Positions 24,733 to 31,886 of a DNA stretch of 49,410 nt are shown one piece after another (the first letter of the stretch is position 1; every line of letters starts with the position of its first letter). The notes beneath the pieces are model-generated. The model did no database searches. It was given only the letters and a program-made list of their open reading frames with translations, and was not told where the DNA came from. Made by a program: the position numbers and the translations under genes. Source of the DNA: Longimicrobiaceae bacterium (GTDB lineage: Bacteria > Gemmatimonadota > Gemmatimonadetes > Longimicrobiales > Longimicrobiaceae); assembly GCA_030146875.1 (NCBI GenBank), contig JASLAX010000202.1:1-49410 (forward strand), read 5' to 3'.

Positions 24733-26442
24733 CTACTCCCCCGGGTCCCGCCGGCGGCGCTCGGCGCGGGGCTGGGGCTCGTCGGCGCCGGGGAGGGCGA
24801 CGGAGACCACGCGGTCGCGGCCCTCGGCCTTGGCGCGGTACAGGGCGCGGTCGGCGGTCTCCATCAGCTCGTCGGGGGTGACCAGCTCGGAGCCCACGGA
24901 CACGCCCACGCTCGCCGTGACCCGCAGCGTGCCGCCGCTCACCGCGAACTGCAGCTCCGAGAGGTGCCCGCGGAAGCGCTCCGCGAACGCGTTCCCGCCC
25001 TCCAGCCCCGTGTCGTAGAGCAGGACCGCGAACTCCTCGCCGCCGATGCGGGCGGGCAGGTCGATGTTGCGGGCGCTGTGGCGAAGCAGGCGTCCCACGC
25101 GCGCCAGCACCTCGTCGCCCACGCGGTGCCCGTGCGAGTCGTTGACGCGCTTGAAGTGGTCCAAGTCGATCAGGACCAGCGCGAGCGAGCCGCCCGTGCG
25201 GCGCAGGCGCTCCGTCTCGCGGCGCAGCGCGTCGTCGAAGACGTGGCGGCGCGAGAGGTCGGTGAGCGGGTCGACCAGGGCGGTGGCCTCGGTCAGCGCC
25301 CACTTCCCGGCGGTGGCGATGCCCACCGAGAGCAGGAAGACCAGGAAGCCGAACCAGAAGAGCGAGGGCACGCCGGGGATCAGCTCCGCGACGGGCACCC
25401 ACCCGTACTCGCTGGCCAGGTCCCACATCATGGTCGCCGCGAACGCCGCCGTGCCCGCCACCAGCAGCAGGTCGTGCGGGCGGTGCGGCGAGCGCGCCAG
25501 GATGGCGCGCATCACGATGGCCATCAGCCCGACCGCCAGCCCCGCGTCGATGATGGTGTTGAAGCGCGCCAGGTCGCCCAGGGGCAGCAGCACCGCCCCC
25601 CCCAGGCACGCGGCGAACAGCCCCATCACGAACACCTCGGTGCGCGCCAGCCGCAGGTCGAAGAGCCGGTAGACCAGCGCCACGAAGAACGGCCCCGCCG
25701 CCAGCATGGCCAGCAGGCCCAGGCGGTAGGGGTTCATGTAGGGCACCACCGCCGCCTGCCCCACGGTGGAGAAGGTGGCGCCGTAGACGGCCACGAGCAT
25801 GCACAGGACCGCGAACCACAGGTTCTCGCGCGCCGCGCGGCGGCGGACGAAGAACGCCAGGTGGTACACGCCGATGGCGATGAAGAACGAGACCAGCCCG
25901 CCGATCACCACGTCGCCCGGCGAGCGGCGGTCGGCCAGGTGCTCGTAGCGGCCCATGACCACGCCGCCCATCAGCCCGCCGTAGGCGTAGTCGTTGTAGA
26001 CGCGGATCGCCAGCACGTGCCGGCCCCCCGGCTGGAGCGCCAGCGCCCGCTCGGGCACCATCAGCAGCGTGGGGTCCACCCCCTCCGCGAAGTCCGGCGG
26101 AAAGGTGCCGCGCGCGCCGATGCGCACGCCGTTCCAGTAGACCTCGAAGGCGTCGCCCACCGCGCCGAAGCGCAGCCCCACCGGCTCGCCGTCCAGCCCC
26201 GCGGGGATCGTCACCTGCCGGCGGTACCACCCGTAGCCGTCGTAGCCGGGGAAGCGCACCTCCCACTCGCCGGGCACGGGCACGTCCGTCCAGTCGCGGT
26301 CGTCGAGCGAGGGGCTCGCCCACGTCGCGGCGTCTCCGGCGCGGAACTTCCACGTGCCTTCCAGGGGGACCGCCGCGGTGGCCGAGGAGTCGGCGGCGGG
26401 CGAGGCGAGAAGGGCGAGGCCGACGAGGAAGGTGGCGATCAC
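24733..26442 (-). CDS. Diguanylate cyclase with periplasmic jelly-roll and 7TM module (569 aa)
   Basis: Makes cyclic di-GMP. A signal peptide (residues 1-24) precedes a periplasmic domain of about 145 residues (LEGTWKFRAGD, DWTDVPVPGEWEV, GYGWYRRQVTIPAG, EVYWNGVRIGARG) that resembles the sugar-binding jelly roll of GH2 beta-galactosidases. Seven membrane helices follow (about 178-378, 7TMR-DISM type). The GGDEF domain is at 389-550 with an intact GGEEF at 467-471 and an RxxD inhibitory site (RNID) five residues before it. A carbohydrate-like ligand is plausible but inferred. GTG 26442 has no good ribosome binding site. A consensus promoter lies upstream. Confidence 0.92.
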   Translation of the reverse strand: MIATFLVGLALLASPAADSSATAAVPLEGTWKFRAGDAATWASPSLDDRDWTDVPVPGEWEVRFPGYDGYGWYRRQVTIPAGLDGEPVGLRFGAVGDAFEVYWNGVRIGARGTFPPDFAEGVDPTLLMVPERALALQPGGRHVLAIRVYNDYAYGGLMGGVVMGRYEHLADRRSPGDVVIGGLVSFFIAIGVYHLAFFVRRRAARENLWFAVLCMLVAVYGATFSTVGQAAVVPYMNPYRLGLLAMLAAGPFFVALVYRLFDLRLARTEVFVMGLFAACLGGAVLLPLGDLARFNTIIDAGLAVGLMAIVMRAILARSPHRPHDLLLVAGTAAFAATMMWDLASEYGWVPVAELIPGVPSLFWFGFLVFLLSVGIATAGKWALTEATALVDPLTDLSRRHVFDDALRRETERLRRTGGSLALVLIDLDHFKRVNDSHGHRVGDEVLARVGRLLRHSARNIDLPARIGGEEFAVLLYDTGLEGGNAFAERFRGHLSELQFAVSGGTLRVTASVGVSVGSELVTPDELMETADRALYRAKAEGRDRVVSVALPGADEPQPRAERRRRDPGE

Positions 26443-26478
26443 GAGGGGCCGGGGAGGCGTACGTTGGCGGGCAGCAGA

Positions 26479-26507
26479 ATCTTACGCGTGCGGAGCCCCC
26501 GGGTCAA
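26479..26507 (-). promoter_or_regulatory. Sigma-70 promoter of the diguanylate cyclase gene
   Basis: Minus strand: TTGACC (26502-26507), 17-base spacer, TAAGAT (26479-26484). Transcription would start about 30 bases before the GTG start. Confidence 0.75.
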
Positions 26508-26526
26508 GCGGGCCGGGGACCGCACC

Positions 26527-26556
26527 TTGCACCCGGGGGCGGTGGTGCGTTACCGT
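26527..26556 (+). promoter_or_regulatory. Probable promoter of the FHA-PP2C operon
   Basis: TTGCAC (26527-26532), 18-base spacer, TACCGT (26551-26556), about 50 bases before the FHA start codon. Divergent from the cyclase promoter 20 bases away. Confidence 0.55.
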
Positions 26557-26607
26557 TCCGCGGGGCCGCGGCCCCCAGCCATCCCTCTTCAGGAAGAGCC
26601 AGGATCC

Positions 26608-27180
26608 ATGTCCATCGTGCGTACGGGCGACCGTCCCGCGGGCGCGCTCGCCCTGTTCGTGCGCCAGGCGGGCCCGCGCTACGGCGACCACGTCGCCGTT
26701 CCCGCTCCCGTGGTGACCATCGGCAACGCGCCGCAGTGCGACGTGGTGCTGGACGACGACTCCGTCTCGGCCAACCACGCGCGCCTGGAGTTCGACTCCG
26801 GCTCGTGGCGCCTGACCGACCTGGAGTCCACCAACGGCACCGCGGTGGAGGGCGTCCGCCTGGCCCCCGGCGTGCCCACGCCGCTCCCGTACGGCGCGAG
26901 CGTCCGCTTCGGCGGCTTCAGCGCCATCTTCCGCGCCGCCGAGGCCGATCCCGAAGCCGCGCGCGCCGAGTACGTGCCGCCGCCCCCGAAGAAGACCCTC
27001 AAGGAGGAGTCCGCCGGCTTCCGCTTCCCGCTCTGGCTGGCCGCGCTGATCCTGCTGGCGCTGGTGGTCGCCGCGCTCTTCTTCACCGGCGTGCTGCCGG
27101 TGGAGGTGTCCTCCGCCGCTCCGCCGGCTTCCTGGCAGGGCGCCGCCTCCGTGTCCTCCCCGCTCCCCGCCGCCGCGTGA
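26608..27180 (+). CDS. FHA-domain protein with C-terminal membrane anchor (190 aa)
   Basis: Phosphothreonine-binding adaptor. The FHA core is complete: VTIGNAPQCDVVLDDDSVSA NHARLEF, then WRLTDLESTNGTAVEG, with the phosphopeptide-binding Ser, His and Asn in the usual places (the first conserved Arg is replaced by Asn). After a proline- and lysine-rich linker there is one membrane helix, FPLWLAALILLALVVAALFF, and a short tail. Its stop overlaps the start of the PP2C gene (GTGA), so the two are coupled and probably act in one Ser/Thr phosphorylation circuit; no kinase gene is in the window. ATG 26608 follows CAGGATCC. Confidence 0.9.
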   Translation: MSIVRTGDRPAGALALFVRQAGPRYGDHVAVPAPVVTIGNAPQCDVVLDDDSVSANHARLEFDSGSWRLTDLESTNGTAVEGVRLAPGVPTPLPYGASVRFGGFSAIFRAAEADPEAARAEYVPPPPKKTLKEESAGFRFPLWLAALILLALVVAALFFTGVLPVEVSSAAPPASWQGAASVSSPLPAAA

Positions 27181-27923
27181 GCGTGCGCTGGACGGCGGCG
27201 GCCGGCACCCACGTGGGCAAGGTGCGGCAGAGCAACGAGGACTCCTACCGCGTGGACGAGACCCGCGGGGTGTTCCTGGTGGCGGACGGGATGGGGGGGC
27301 ACGCCGCCGGCGAGGTGGCGAGCGCGCTGGCCGTGAAGGAGGTGGGCGAGGCGCTGGAGGAGGCGCTCGACGCCCGCGCCGACTGGGCGACCCTGGAGGC
27401 GGTGCTGCACGCCGCCTACCAGCGGGCGCACCGCGCCATCGCGGCGCACACCGCGGCCGCGCCCGACACGCGAGGGATGGGCACCACGCTCACCTCGCTG
27501 ATCCTCTGCGACGACGGCGCGTACCGGATCGGCCACGTGGGCGACTCGCGCGCCTACCTGCTGCGCGCCGGCAAGCTGGCCCAGCTCACCACCGACCACA
27601 CCTGGGTGCAGCGCCAGGTGGACGCGGGCGTGCTGACCCCGTCGGCCGCGCGGCGTCACCACCTGTCGCACGTCATCACCCGCGCGCTGGGCGCCGACTC
27701 GGGCGACGAGCCGGACCTGCTCGCCGGCCGCTTCGGCCCCGGCGACACGGTGCTGCTGGCCAGCGACGGGCTCACCGGGATGGTCCCCGACCGCACCCTG
27801 GGCACCATCCTGCGCTCCGGCCACCCGCCCGACGACGTGGTCCAGCGCCTGATCGACGAGGCCAACGCCCGTGGCGGCGCCGACAACGTCACCGCCGTGC
27901 TGATCGGCATCCACCCCGCCTGA
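27177..27923 (+). CDS. PP2C-family protein serine/threonine phosphatase (248 aa)
   Basis: Metal-dependent (PPM) phosphatase, cytoplasmic. Motifs in order: VGKVRQSNEDSYRVDE, FLVADGMGGHAAGEVAS, GMGTTLTSLILC, RIGHVGDSRAYLLRAG, LTTDHTWVQRQVDAG, LASDGLTGMV and RGGADNVTAVLI; all metal-binding aspartates are present. Length is that of the minimal bacterial Stp/PrpC type. GTG 27177 overlaps the FHA stop; a GTG at 27183 is a weaker alternative. It probably reverses phosphorylation by a Ser/Thr kinase encoded elsewhere. Confidence 0.93.
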   Translation: MSVRWTAAAGTHVGKVRQSNEDSYRVDETRGVFLVADGMGGHAAGEVASALAVKEVGEALEEALDARADWATLEAVLHAAYQRAHRAIAAHTAAAPDTRGMGTTLTSLILCDDGAYRIGHVGDSRAYLLRAGKLAQLTTDHTWVQRQVDAGVLTPSAARRHHLSHVITRALGADSGDEPDLLAGRFGPGDTVLLASDGLTGMVPDRTLGTILRSGHPPDDVVQRLIDEANARGGADNVTAVLIGIHPA

Positions 27924-27942
27924 GCGGCGTCCGCGGAACCCG

Positions 27943-27973
27943 GGAGGGCGGCGTGTCGATCCCGCCGCCCTCC
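27943..27973 (+). terminator. Terminator after the PP2C gene
   Basis: GGAGGGCGGC (27943-27952) pairs perfectly with GCCGCCCTCC (27964-27973), followed by GTTCGTC. The loop contains the TGTCGA -35 element of the next transcription unit, so the end of one unit and the promoter of the next are physically merged. Confidence 0.65.
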
Positions 27974-27980
27974 GTTCGTC
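27954..27980 (+). promoter_or_regulatory. ECF42-type promoter, copy 1
   Basis: TGTCGA (27954-27959), exactly 17 bases, CGTC (27977-27980). The same element occurs before two further units of the cluster. It lies 80 bases before the first DGPF gene. Confidence 0.75.
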
Positions 27981-28059
27981 GTGTCAGTGGAGAGCGGATG
28001 GACGCGGTGGGCGGGCGCCCCCGGCGAGCCGCTCCGGACCCCAGCACGGAGACGGTACG

Positions 28060-28491
28060 ATGCGAGTCATGGTCATGGTGAAGGCGACCGCCGATTCCGA
28101 GGCGGCGGTGATGCCCACGGAGGAGTTGCTGGCCGCGATGGGCAGGTACAACGAGGAGCTGGTGAAGGCGGGGATCATGCTGGCGGGCGAGGGGCTGCAC
28201 CCCTCCTCCAGGGGCGCCCGCGTCCGCTTCTCGGGCGCGAGCCGCACGGTGGTCGACGGCCCGTTCGCCGAGACCAAGGAGCTGGTCGCCGGCTTCTGGC
28301 TCTGGCAGGTGCGGTCGATGGAGGAGGCCGTCGAGTGGGTGAAGCGCTGCCCCAACCCCATGCCGGGCGACAGCGAGATCGAGATCCGCCCGGTCTTCGA
28401 GGCCGAAGACTTCGGCGAGGAGTTCACCCCCGAGCTACGCGAGCAGGAGGAGCGGCTCCGCGCCCGGGTCGCCGAGCAGCACCCGTCGTAG
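28060..28491 (+). CDS. DGPF/YciI-family protein 1 (143 aa)
   Basis: Small ferredoxin-like fold protein of the YciI-like (DGPF, formerly PhnB-associated) family. The name-giving motif is in SRTVVDGPFAETKELVAGFW, and the N-terminal MRVMVMVKATADSEAA and C-terminal EIEIRPVFEAEDFGEEF are typical. The family has no proven reaction; many members are encoded next to ECF42 sigma factors, as here (sigma gene at 32588). It is the first of three paralogues in 3.3 kb. GGAG before the ATG and the TGTCGA/CGTC promoter upstream support the start. Confidence 0.9.
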   Translation: MRVMVMVKATADSEAAVMPTEELLAAMGRYNEELVKAGIMLAGEGLHPSSRGARVRFSGASRTVVDGPFAETKELVAGFWLWQVRSMEEAVEWVKRCPNPMPGDSEIEIRPVFEAEDFGEEFTPELREQEERLRARVAEQHPS

Positions 28492-28517
28492 CGCGCCGCG
28501 GCGGCGGACGCGAAGGA

Positions 28518-28547
28518 GGCCGGCCCGGGATCGTCCCGGCGCCGGCC
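28518..28547. terminator. Bidirectional hairpin between convergent genes
   Basis: GGCCGGCCCGGGA pairs with TCCCGG-C-GCCGGCC (loop TCG) and is followed by TTCTCGCCTT. It separates DGPF 1 from the convergent sugar dehydrogenase gene. Confidence 0.7.
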
Positions 28548-28585
28548 TTCTCGCCTTCGTGCTCGCGATCCACCCCGGCCGCAGG

Positions 28586-29866
28586 TCACCGCCGGGGCGA
28601 GACCCTCAGCAGCTCGCCGTTGTCGTGGTCGGTCACCAGGTACAGGTTGCCGTCGTGCCCCTGCCGCACGTCGCGGATCCGCTGGCGGCGGTCGGCGAGC
28701 AGGTGCTCCTCGCCCACCACGCGGTTGCCGCGCAGGGCCAGGCGCACGAGCCGCATCGATCCCAGCCCGCCCACGAACAGGCTCCCCCGCCAGGCGGGGA
28801 AGGCCGCGCCGGTGTAGAGCTGCAGGCCGGACGGGGCGATCACGGGATCCCAGTAGTAGACCGGCTGCTCGAACCCGCCGCGCTGGGTGACCTGGCCGGT
28901 GATGGCCGATCCGGAGTACTCCATCCCGTACCCGACCAGCGGCCACCCGTAGTTCTTCGCCTTCGTCACCAGGTTCACCTCGTCGCCGCCGCGGGGGCCG
29001 TGCTCCACGATCCAGAAGCGCCCCTGCGGGTCGAACGCGGCCGACTGGATGTTGCGGTGGCCCGCCGACCAGATCTCCGGCAGCGCCCCCGCCCGGCCCA
29101 CGTACGGGTTGTCGGGCGGCACGGTGCCGTCGGGGCGCACGCGCAGCGTCTTGCCCAGGTGGCTGCCCAGCTCCTGGGCCTGCGGGCGCGTGCGGATGTC
29201 GGAGCGATCGCCCATCGTCACGTAGAGCATGCCGTCGGGCCCGAACGCGAGGCGCGAGCCGAAGTGCATGCCGTTGTTGTACGTGGGCCGGGTGCGCAGG
29301 ATCACGCGCACCTGCTCCAGCCGGGTGCGGTCGGCGGAGAGCACCCCCCGCGCGACGCTGGTCCCGTTCCCCCCCTCGCGCGGCTCCGAGTAGCTCCAGA
29401 AGATCGTGCGGTCGCTGGTGAAGCGCGGGCTCAGCGCCACGTCCAGCAGCCCGCCCTGTCCGCGCGCGTCCACCGCCGGCACGCCCGCGATCGGGGCCCC
29501 CACCTGCCCCGCGGCGGAGACCATGCGCAGGTTGCCGCCCTTCTCCGTCACCAGGAAGCCGCCGCCGGGGAGCGGCTCCACCGCCCACGGCTTCCGCAGC
29601 CCGCTCGCGACCACGTCCACCTGGTGGGCCACGCCGGAGCGGATGCCGCAGGTGCGCGTCTGCCCCTGGAACGCCGGGCGGGCCGAGGTGTTGTTGGCCG
29701 CGCGGGTCTCCAGCGGCGTGCAGGGCTGGCCGTCGGCGCCGGCGGCCGAGGGCGCCTCGTCGGCGGTCATCCCGCCGGAGACGGCCTCTGGCGCGGGGGG
29801 GCGGGGAGCGCAGGCCGCCAGCGCGGCAAGGGCCAGCGCGGCGAGCAGGGGCTTGGTTCTGGGCAT
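28586..29866 (-). CDS. PQQ-dependent sugar dehydrogenase-type lipoprotein (426 aa)
   Basis: Soluble aldose-sugar (glucose/sorbosone) dehydrogenase family, a six-bladed beta propeller using PQQ. A lipoprotein signal LLAALALAALAAC is at the N-terminus. Family segments: GLRKPWAVEPLPGGGFLVTE, RGQGGLLDVALSPRF, TYNNGMHFGSRLAFGPDGML with YVTMGDR, EIWSAGHRNIQSAAFDPQG, IVEHGPRGGDEVN (catalytic/calcium region), NYGWPLVGYG, and PSGLQLYTGAAFPAW. Periplasmic, membrane anchored. It is on the opposite strand inside the ECF42 island, so it interrupts the DGPF genes and probably has its own regulation. Confidence 0.92.
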   Translation of the reverse strand: MPRTKPLLAALALAALAACAPRPPAPEAVSGGMTADEAPSAAGADGQPCTPLETRAANNTSARPAFQGQTRTCGIRSGVAHQVDVVASGLRKPWAVEPLPGGGFLVTEKGGNLRMVSAAGQVGAPIAGVPAVDARGQGGLLDVALSPRFTSDRTIFWSYSEPREGGNGTSVARGVLSADRTRLEQVRVILRTRPTYNNGMHFGSRLAFGPDGMLYVTMGDRSDIRTRPQAQELGSHLGKTLRVRPDGTVPPDNPYVGRAGALPEIWSAGHRNIQSAAFDPQGRFWIVEHGPRGGDEVNLVTKAKNYGWPLVGYGMEYSGSAITGQVTQRGGFEQPVYYWDPVIAPSGLQLYTGAAFPAWRGSLFVGGLGSMRLVRLALRGNRVVGEEHLLADRRQRIRDVRQGHDGNLYLVTDHDNGELLRVSPRR

Positions 29867-30040
29867 CGGTCGTCTTCCCGGACTGCAGGGCGTTCTCTCG
29901 TCGACGTGCGTCGCTCGGACGGCGCGGCCACCGCTGCAAGAAGCGGTGCGCGGTCCCATCTGGCGCTCCCCGCCCTCCCGGTGCAGAATAGCGGGAGCGA
30001 AGCCCGGCCCGCGGGCGGATCCCGTGCTCTGGAGAAGACG

Positions 30041-30433
30041 ATGCGGTTCATGATCATGTTCCGGAACGACTCGGACTCGGAGGTGGACGTGCCGCCCTGC
30101 CTGGACCTGGCGGAGATGGGCCGCTTCATCCAGGAGCTGCAGGCCGCCGGGGTGCTGCTGGGCTACGAGGGCCTGAAGCCCAGCGCCGCCGGGGCGCGGG
30201 TGCGCCTCACGGGAGGAAAGAGGACGGTGATCGACGGTCCGTTCGCCGAGGCCAAGGAGCTGATCGCCGGGTTCTCGCTCGTCGAGCTGCCGACCCTGCA
30301 GGACGCCGTCGACCTGGCCGAGCAGTTCCTCCGCATCGCCGGGCAGGGCACGGCGGAGGTCCGCGAGGCGTTCTACCCGCCCTCCTCCGCGCCTTCGGAA
30401 ACCGCCGCCGGGACCGCCGCCGCCCGCGCCTGA
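30041..30433 (+). CDS. DGPF/YciI-family protein 2 (130 aa)
   Basis: Second DGPF paralogue. The family core is KRTVIDGPFAEAKELIAGFS, preceded by MRFMIMFRNDSDSEV and MGRFIQELQAAGVLLGYEGL. The C-terminal 20 residues are alanine- and serine-rich. It is divergent from the sugar dehydrogenase gene; GGAG six bases before the ATG supports the start. Unlike the other two paralogues, I find no TGTCGA-N17-CGWC element in the 175 bases before it, so it may be regulated differently. Enzymatic role unknown. Confidence 0.9.
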   Translation: MRFMIMFRNDSDSEVDVPPCLDLAEMGRFIQELQAAGVLLGYEGLKPSAAGARVRLTGGKRTVIDGPFAEAKELIAGFSLVELPTLQDAVDLAEQFLRIAGQGTAEVREAFYPPSSAPSETAAGTAAARA

Positions 30434-30459
30434 TCCTCGCCACATCTTCGGCCGAGAGA

Positions 30460-30504
30460 GAGAGCCGCCCGACCTTGCCCGGTCGAGCGGCTCTCGTCGT
30501 TTCC
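30460..30504 (+). terminator. Terminator after DGPF 2
   Basis: GAGAGCCGCCCGACC pairs with GGTCGAGCGGCTCTC, followed by GTCGTTT. It is 27 bases after the DGPF 2 stop. Confidence 0.75.
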
Positions 30505-30824
30505 GCCGCCGCCGTCTCGCGCCCCGGCGACGCCTTTCCACGCGGAGACGCGGAGGACGCGGAGACGCGGAGAACCGCAACGGCCGCCTCACGCGGACGC
30601 GCGGAGCGCACAGAGGTGCGGGGGGCACCACCTCGTCGCTTCCGAAGCGCCTCCCGGTGGCTCCCCTCCCCGAAGCGCGAGCGGATTTCCTTCGCGTTTC
30701 GGCTGGCGCCTCGTGGACGGAGCTGGGCTCGACCGAAAAGAGGCCGGTCCGCTAACGCGGAATTCGTGTTGTCGTTGCCGCGACTTCATTCGCCGGTGAG
30801 GGGGCGACCGCCACGACGGATGGC
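30505..30824. other. Gene-free spacer upstream of DGPF 3
   Basis: No gene seen. The first part (30538-30600) is a family-C CGCGGAG repeat in inverted orientation. The rest is slightly less GC-rich and shows no coding frame. The spacer ends at the ECF42-type promoter. Confidence 0.6.
30538..30600. repeat. CGCGGAG direct repeats, family C inverted copy
   Basis: Four CGCGGAG units follow each other, then AACGGCCGCCTCACGCGGA. The reverse complement corresponds to the family-C end seen at 2674-2712. Confidence 0.5.
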
Positions 30825-30851
30825 TGTCGATCCACCTCACGCTCGTTCGTC
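30825..30851 (+). promoter_or_regulatory. ECF42-type promoter, copy 2
   Basis: TGTCGA (30825-30830), 17 bases, CGTC (30848-30851), 49 bases before DGPF 3. The CGTTCGTCGTGT around the -10 is identical to copy 1. Confidence 0.8.
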
Positions 30852-30899
30852 GTGTGTGTAGAGAGCGAGGAAACCGGAACCCGAGACGGAGAGAGACCC

Positions 30900-31316
30900 G
30901 TGCGCTTCCTGATCATCCGCAGGGCCGACGAGGACACCGAGGCCGGCATGAAGGCCGGCGAGGAGCTGATCGAGGCGATGGCGCGCTACAACGAGGAGAT
31001 GGTGAACGCCGGGGTGATGATCGGAGGCGACGGGCTGCACCCGACCTCGAAGGGCGCGATGGTCACCTTCTCGGGCGGGCGGCCGACCGTGACCGACGGG
31101 CCGTTCGCGGAGGCGAAGGAGCTCATCGCCGGCTACACCGTCATCGATGTGGCGTCGAAGGAGGACGCGATCGGGTGGGCGAAGCGCTGGCCGGTGGAGG
31201 ACGGCAACGGGAACGTGCGGCTGGAGATCCGGCGCGTGTACGAGCTGGAGGAGCTGGGCGAGGGTGAGGGGATCGAGCACCACGCCCGCATCCGCGAGCG
31301 GATCGCCAAGCGGTAG
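30900..31316 (+). CDS. DGPF/YciI-family protein 3 (138 aa)
   Basis: Third DGPF paralogue: RFLIIRRADEDTEAG at the N-terminus, PTVTDGPFAEAKELIAGYTV as the family motif, and NVRLEIRRVYELEELGEGE near the end, very close to paralogue 1 in layout. GTG 30900 is preceded by GGAGAG at a good distance; the frame is open upstream to 30852 but without a binding site. It has the TGTCGA/CGTC promoter of the ECF42 set and is likely a direct sigma-factor target. Reaction unknown. Confidence 0.9.
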   Translation: MRFLIIRRADEDTEAGMKAGEELIEAMARYNEEMVNAGVMIGGDGLHPTSKGAMVTFSGGRPTVTDGPFAEAKELIAGYTVIDVASKEDAIGWAKRWPVEDGNGNVRLEIRRVYELEELGEGEGIEHHARIRERIAKR

Positions 31317-31324
31317 ACGCCGCG

Positions 31325-31351
31325 TGTCGATCCGGGCGCTCCCCGTTCGAC
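31325..31351 (+). promoter_or_regulatory. ECF42-type promoter, copy 3
   Basis: TGTCGA (31325-31330), 17 bases, CGAC (31348-31351), 64 bases before the VOC gene. The CCCGTTCG just at the -10 boundary is shared with the other copies. It begins eight bases after the DGPF 3 stop. Confidence 0.75.
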
Positions 31352-31414
31352 ATACGTCCAGGGGGCGGCGAGGGCGCCGTCCACGGTCCACCACCACGCA
31401 GCCGGAGAACGATC

Positions 31415-31819
31415 ATGGCCGAGACCACCGTCGCCCTGCAGGGCGTCACCCCGTACCTCACCGTCCGCGGCGCCAGGCAGGCGTCCGAGTGGTACGCCCG
31501 CGCCTTCGGCGCCCAGGAGCAGATGCGCGTCGAGCACCCCGACGGCGAGCTGCTGATCCACTGCCACCTGCGGGTGAACGGCGCCGACCTCATGATGGCC
31601 GACGAGTTCAAGGAGTGCGGCGAGCCCCTGGGCTACGGCCCGCGCGGCGTGATGCTGCACCTGGCCGTGGACGATGCCGACGCCTGGTGGGACCGCGCGG
31701 TCGAGGCCGGCGCCACCGTGGTGACGCCCCTGGACGAGCAGTTCTGGGGCGACCGCTACGGTCAGCTCCGCGACCCCTTCGGCCACACTTGGTCCATCGG
31801 CGCCCCGAAGAAGGACTGA
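31415..31819 (+). CDS. VOC-superfamily (glyoxalase/PhnB-like) protein (134 aa)
   Basis: Vicinal-oxygen-chelate fold protein of the PhnB-like group. Seen: VTPYLTVRGARQASEWYARA FGA at the start, LIHCHLRVNGADLMMADE, and the C-terminal WGDRYGQLRDPFGHTWSI, the usual last strand with a metal-site glutamine/histidine. Metal ligand set appears partly conserved; the activity (glyoxalase, dioxygenase or resistance) is not determinable. GGAGA precedes the ATG. Members of this family are common neighbours of ECF42 sigma factors, and the TGTCGA/CGAC promoter upstream ties it to the regulon. Confidence 0.9.
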   Translation: MAETTVALQGVTPYLTVRGARQASEWYARAFGAQEQMRVEHPDGELLIHCHLRVNGADLMMADEFKECGEPLGYGPRGVMLHLAVDDADAWWDRAVEAGATVVTPLDEQFWGDRYGQLRDPFGHTWSIGAPKKD

Positions 31820-31886
31820 CCTCGACGTCGAGCCGCGGCCTCCGAACGGGGGCCGCGCCGCCCACCACCTTCCCCGGGAGGGAACG

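Noticed and set aside
30538..30600. Direct repeats considered as a CRISPR array
   Set aside because: Units are only 7-9 bases, adjacent and imperfect, with no spacers and no cas genes.
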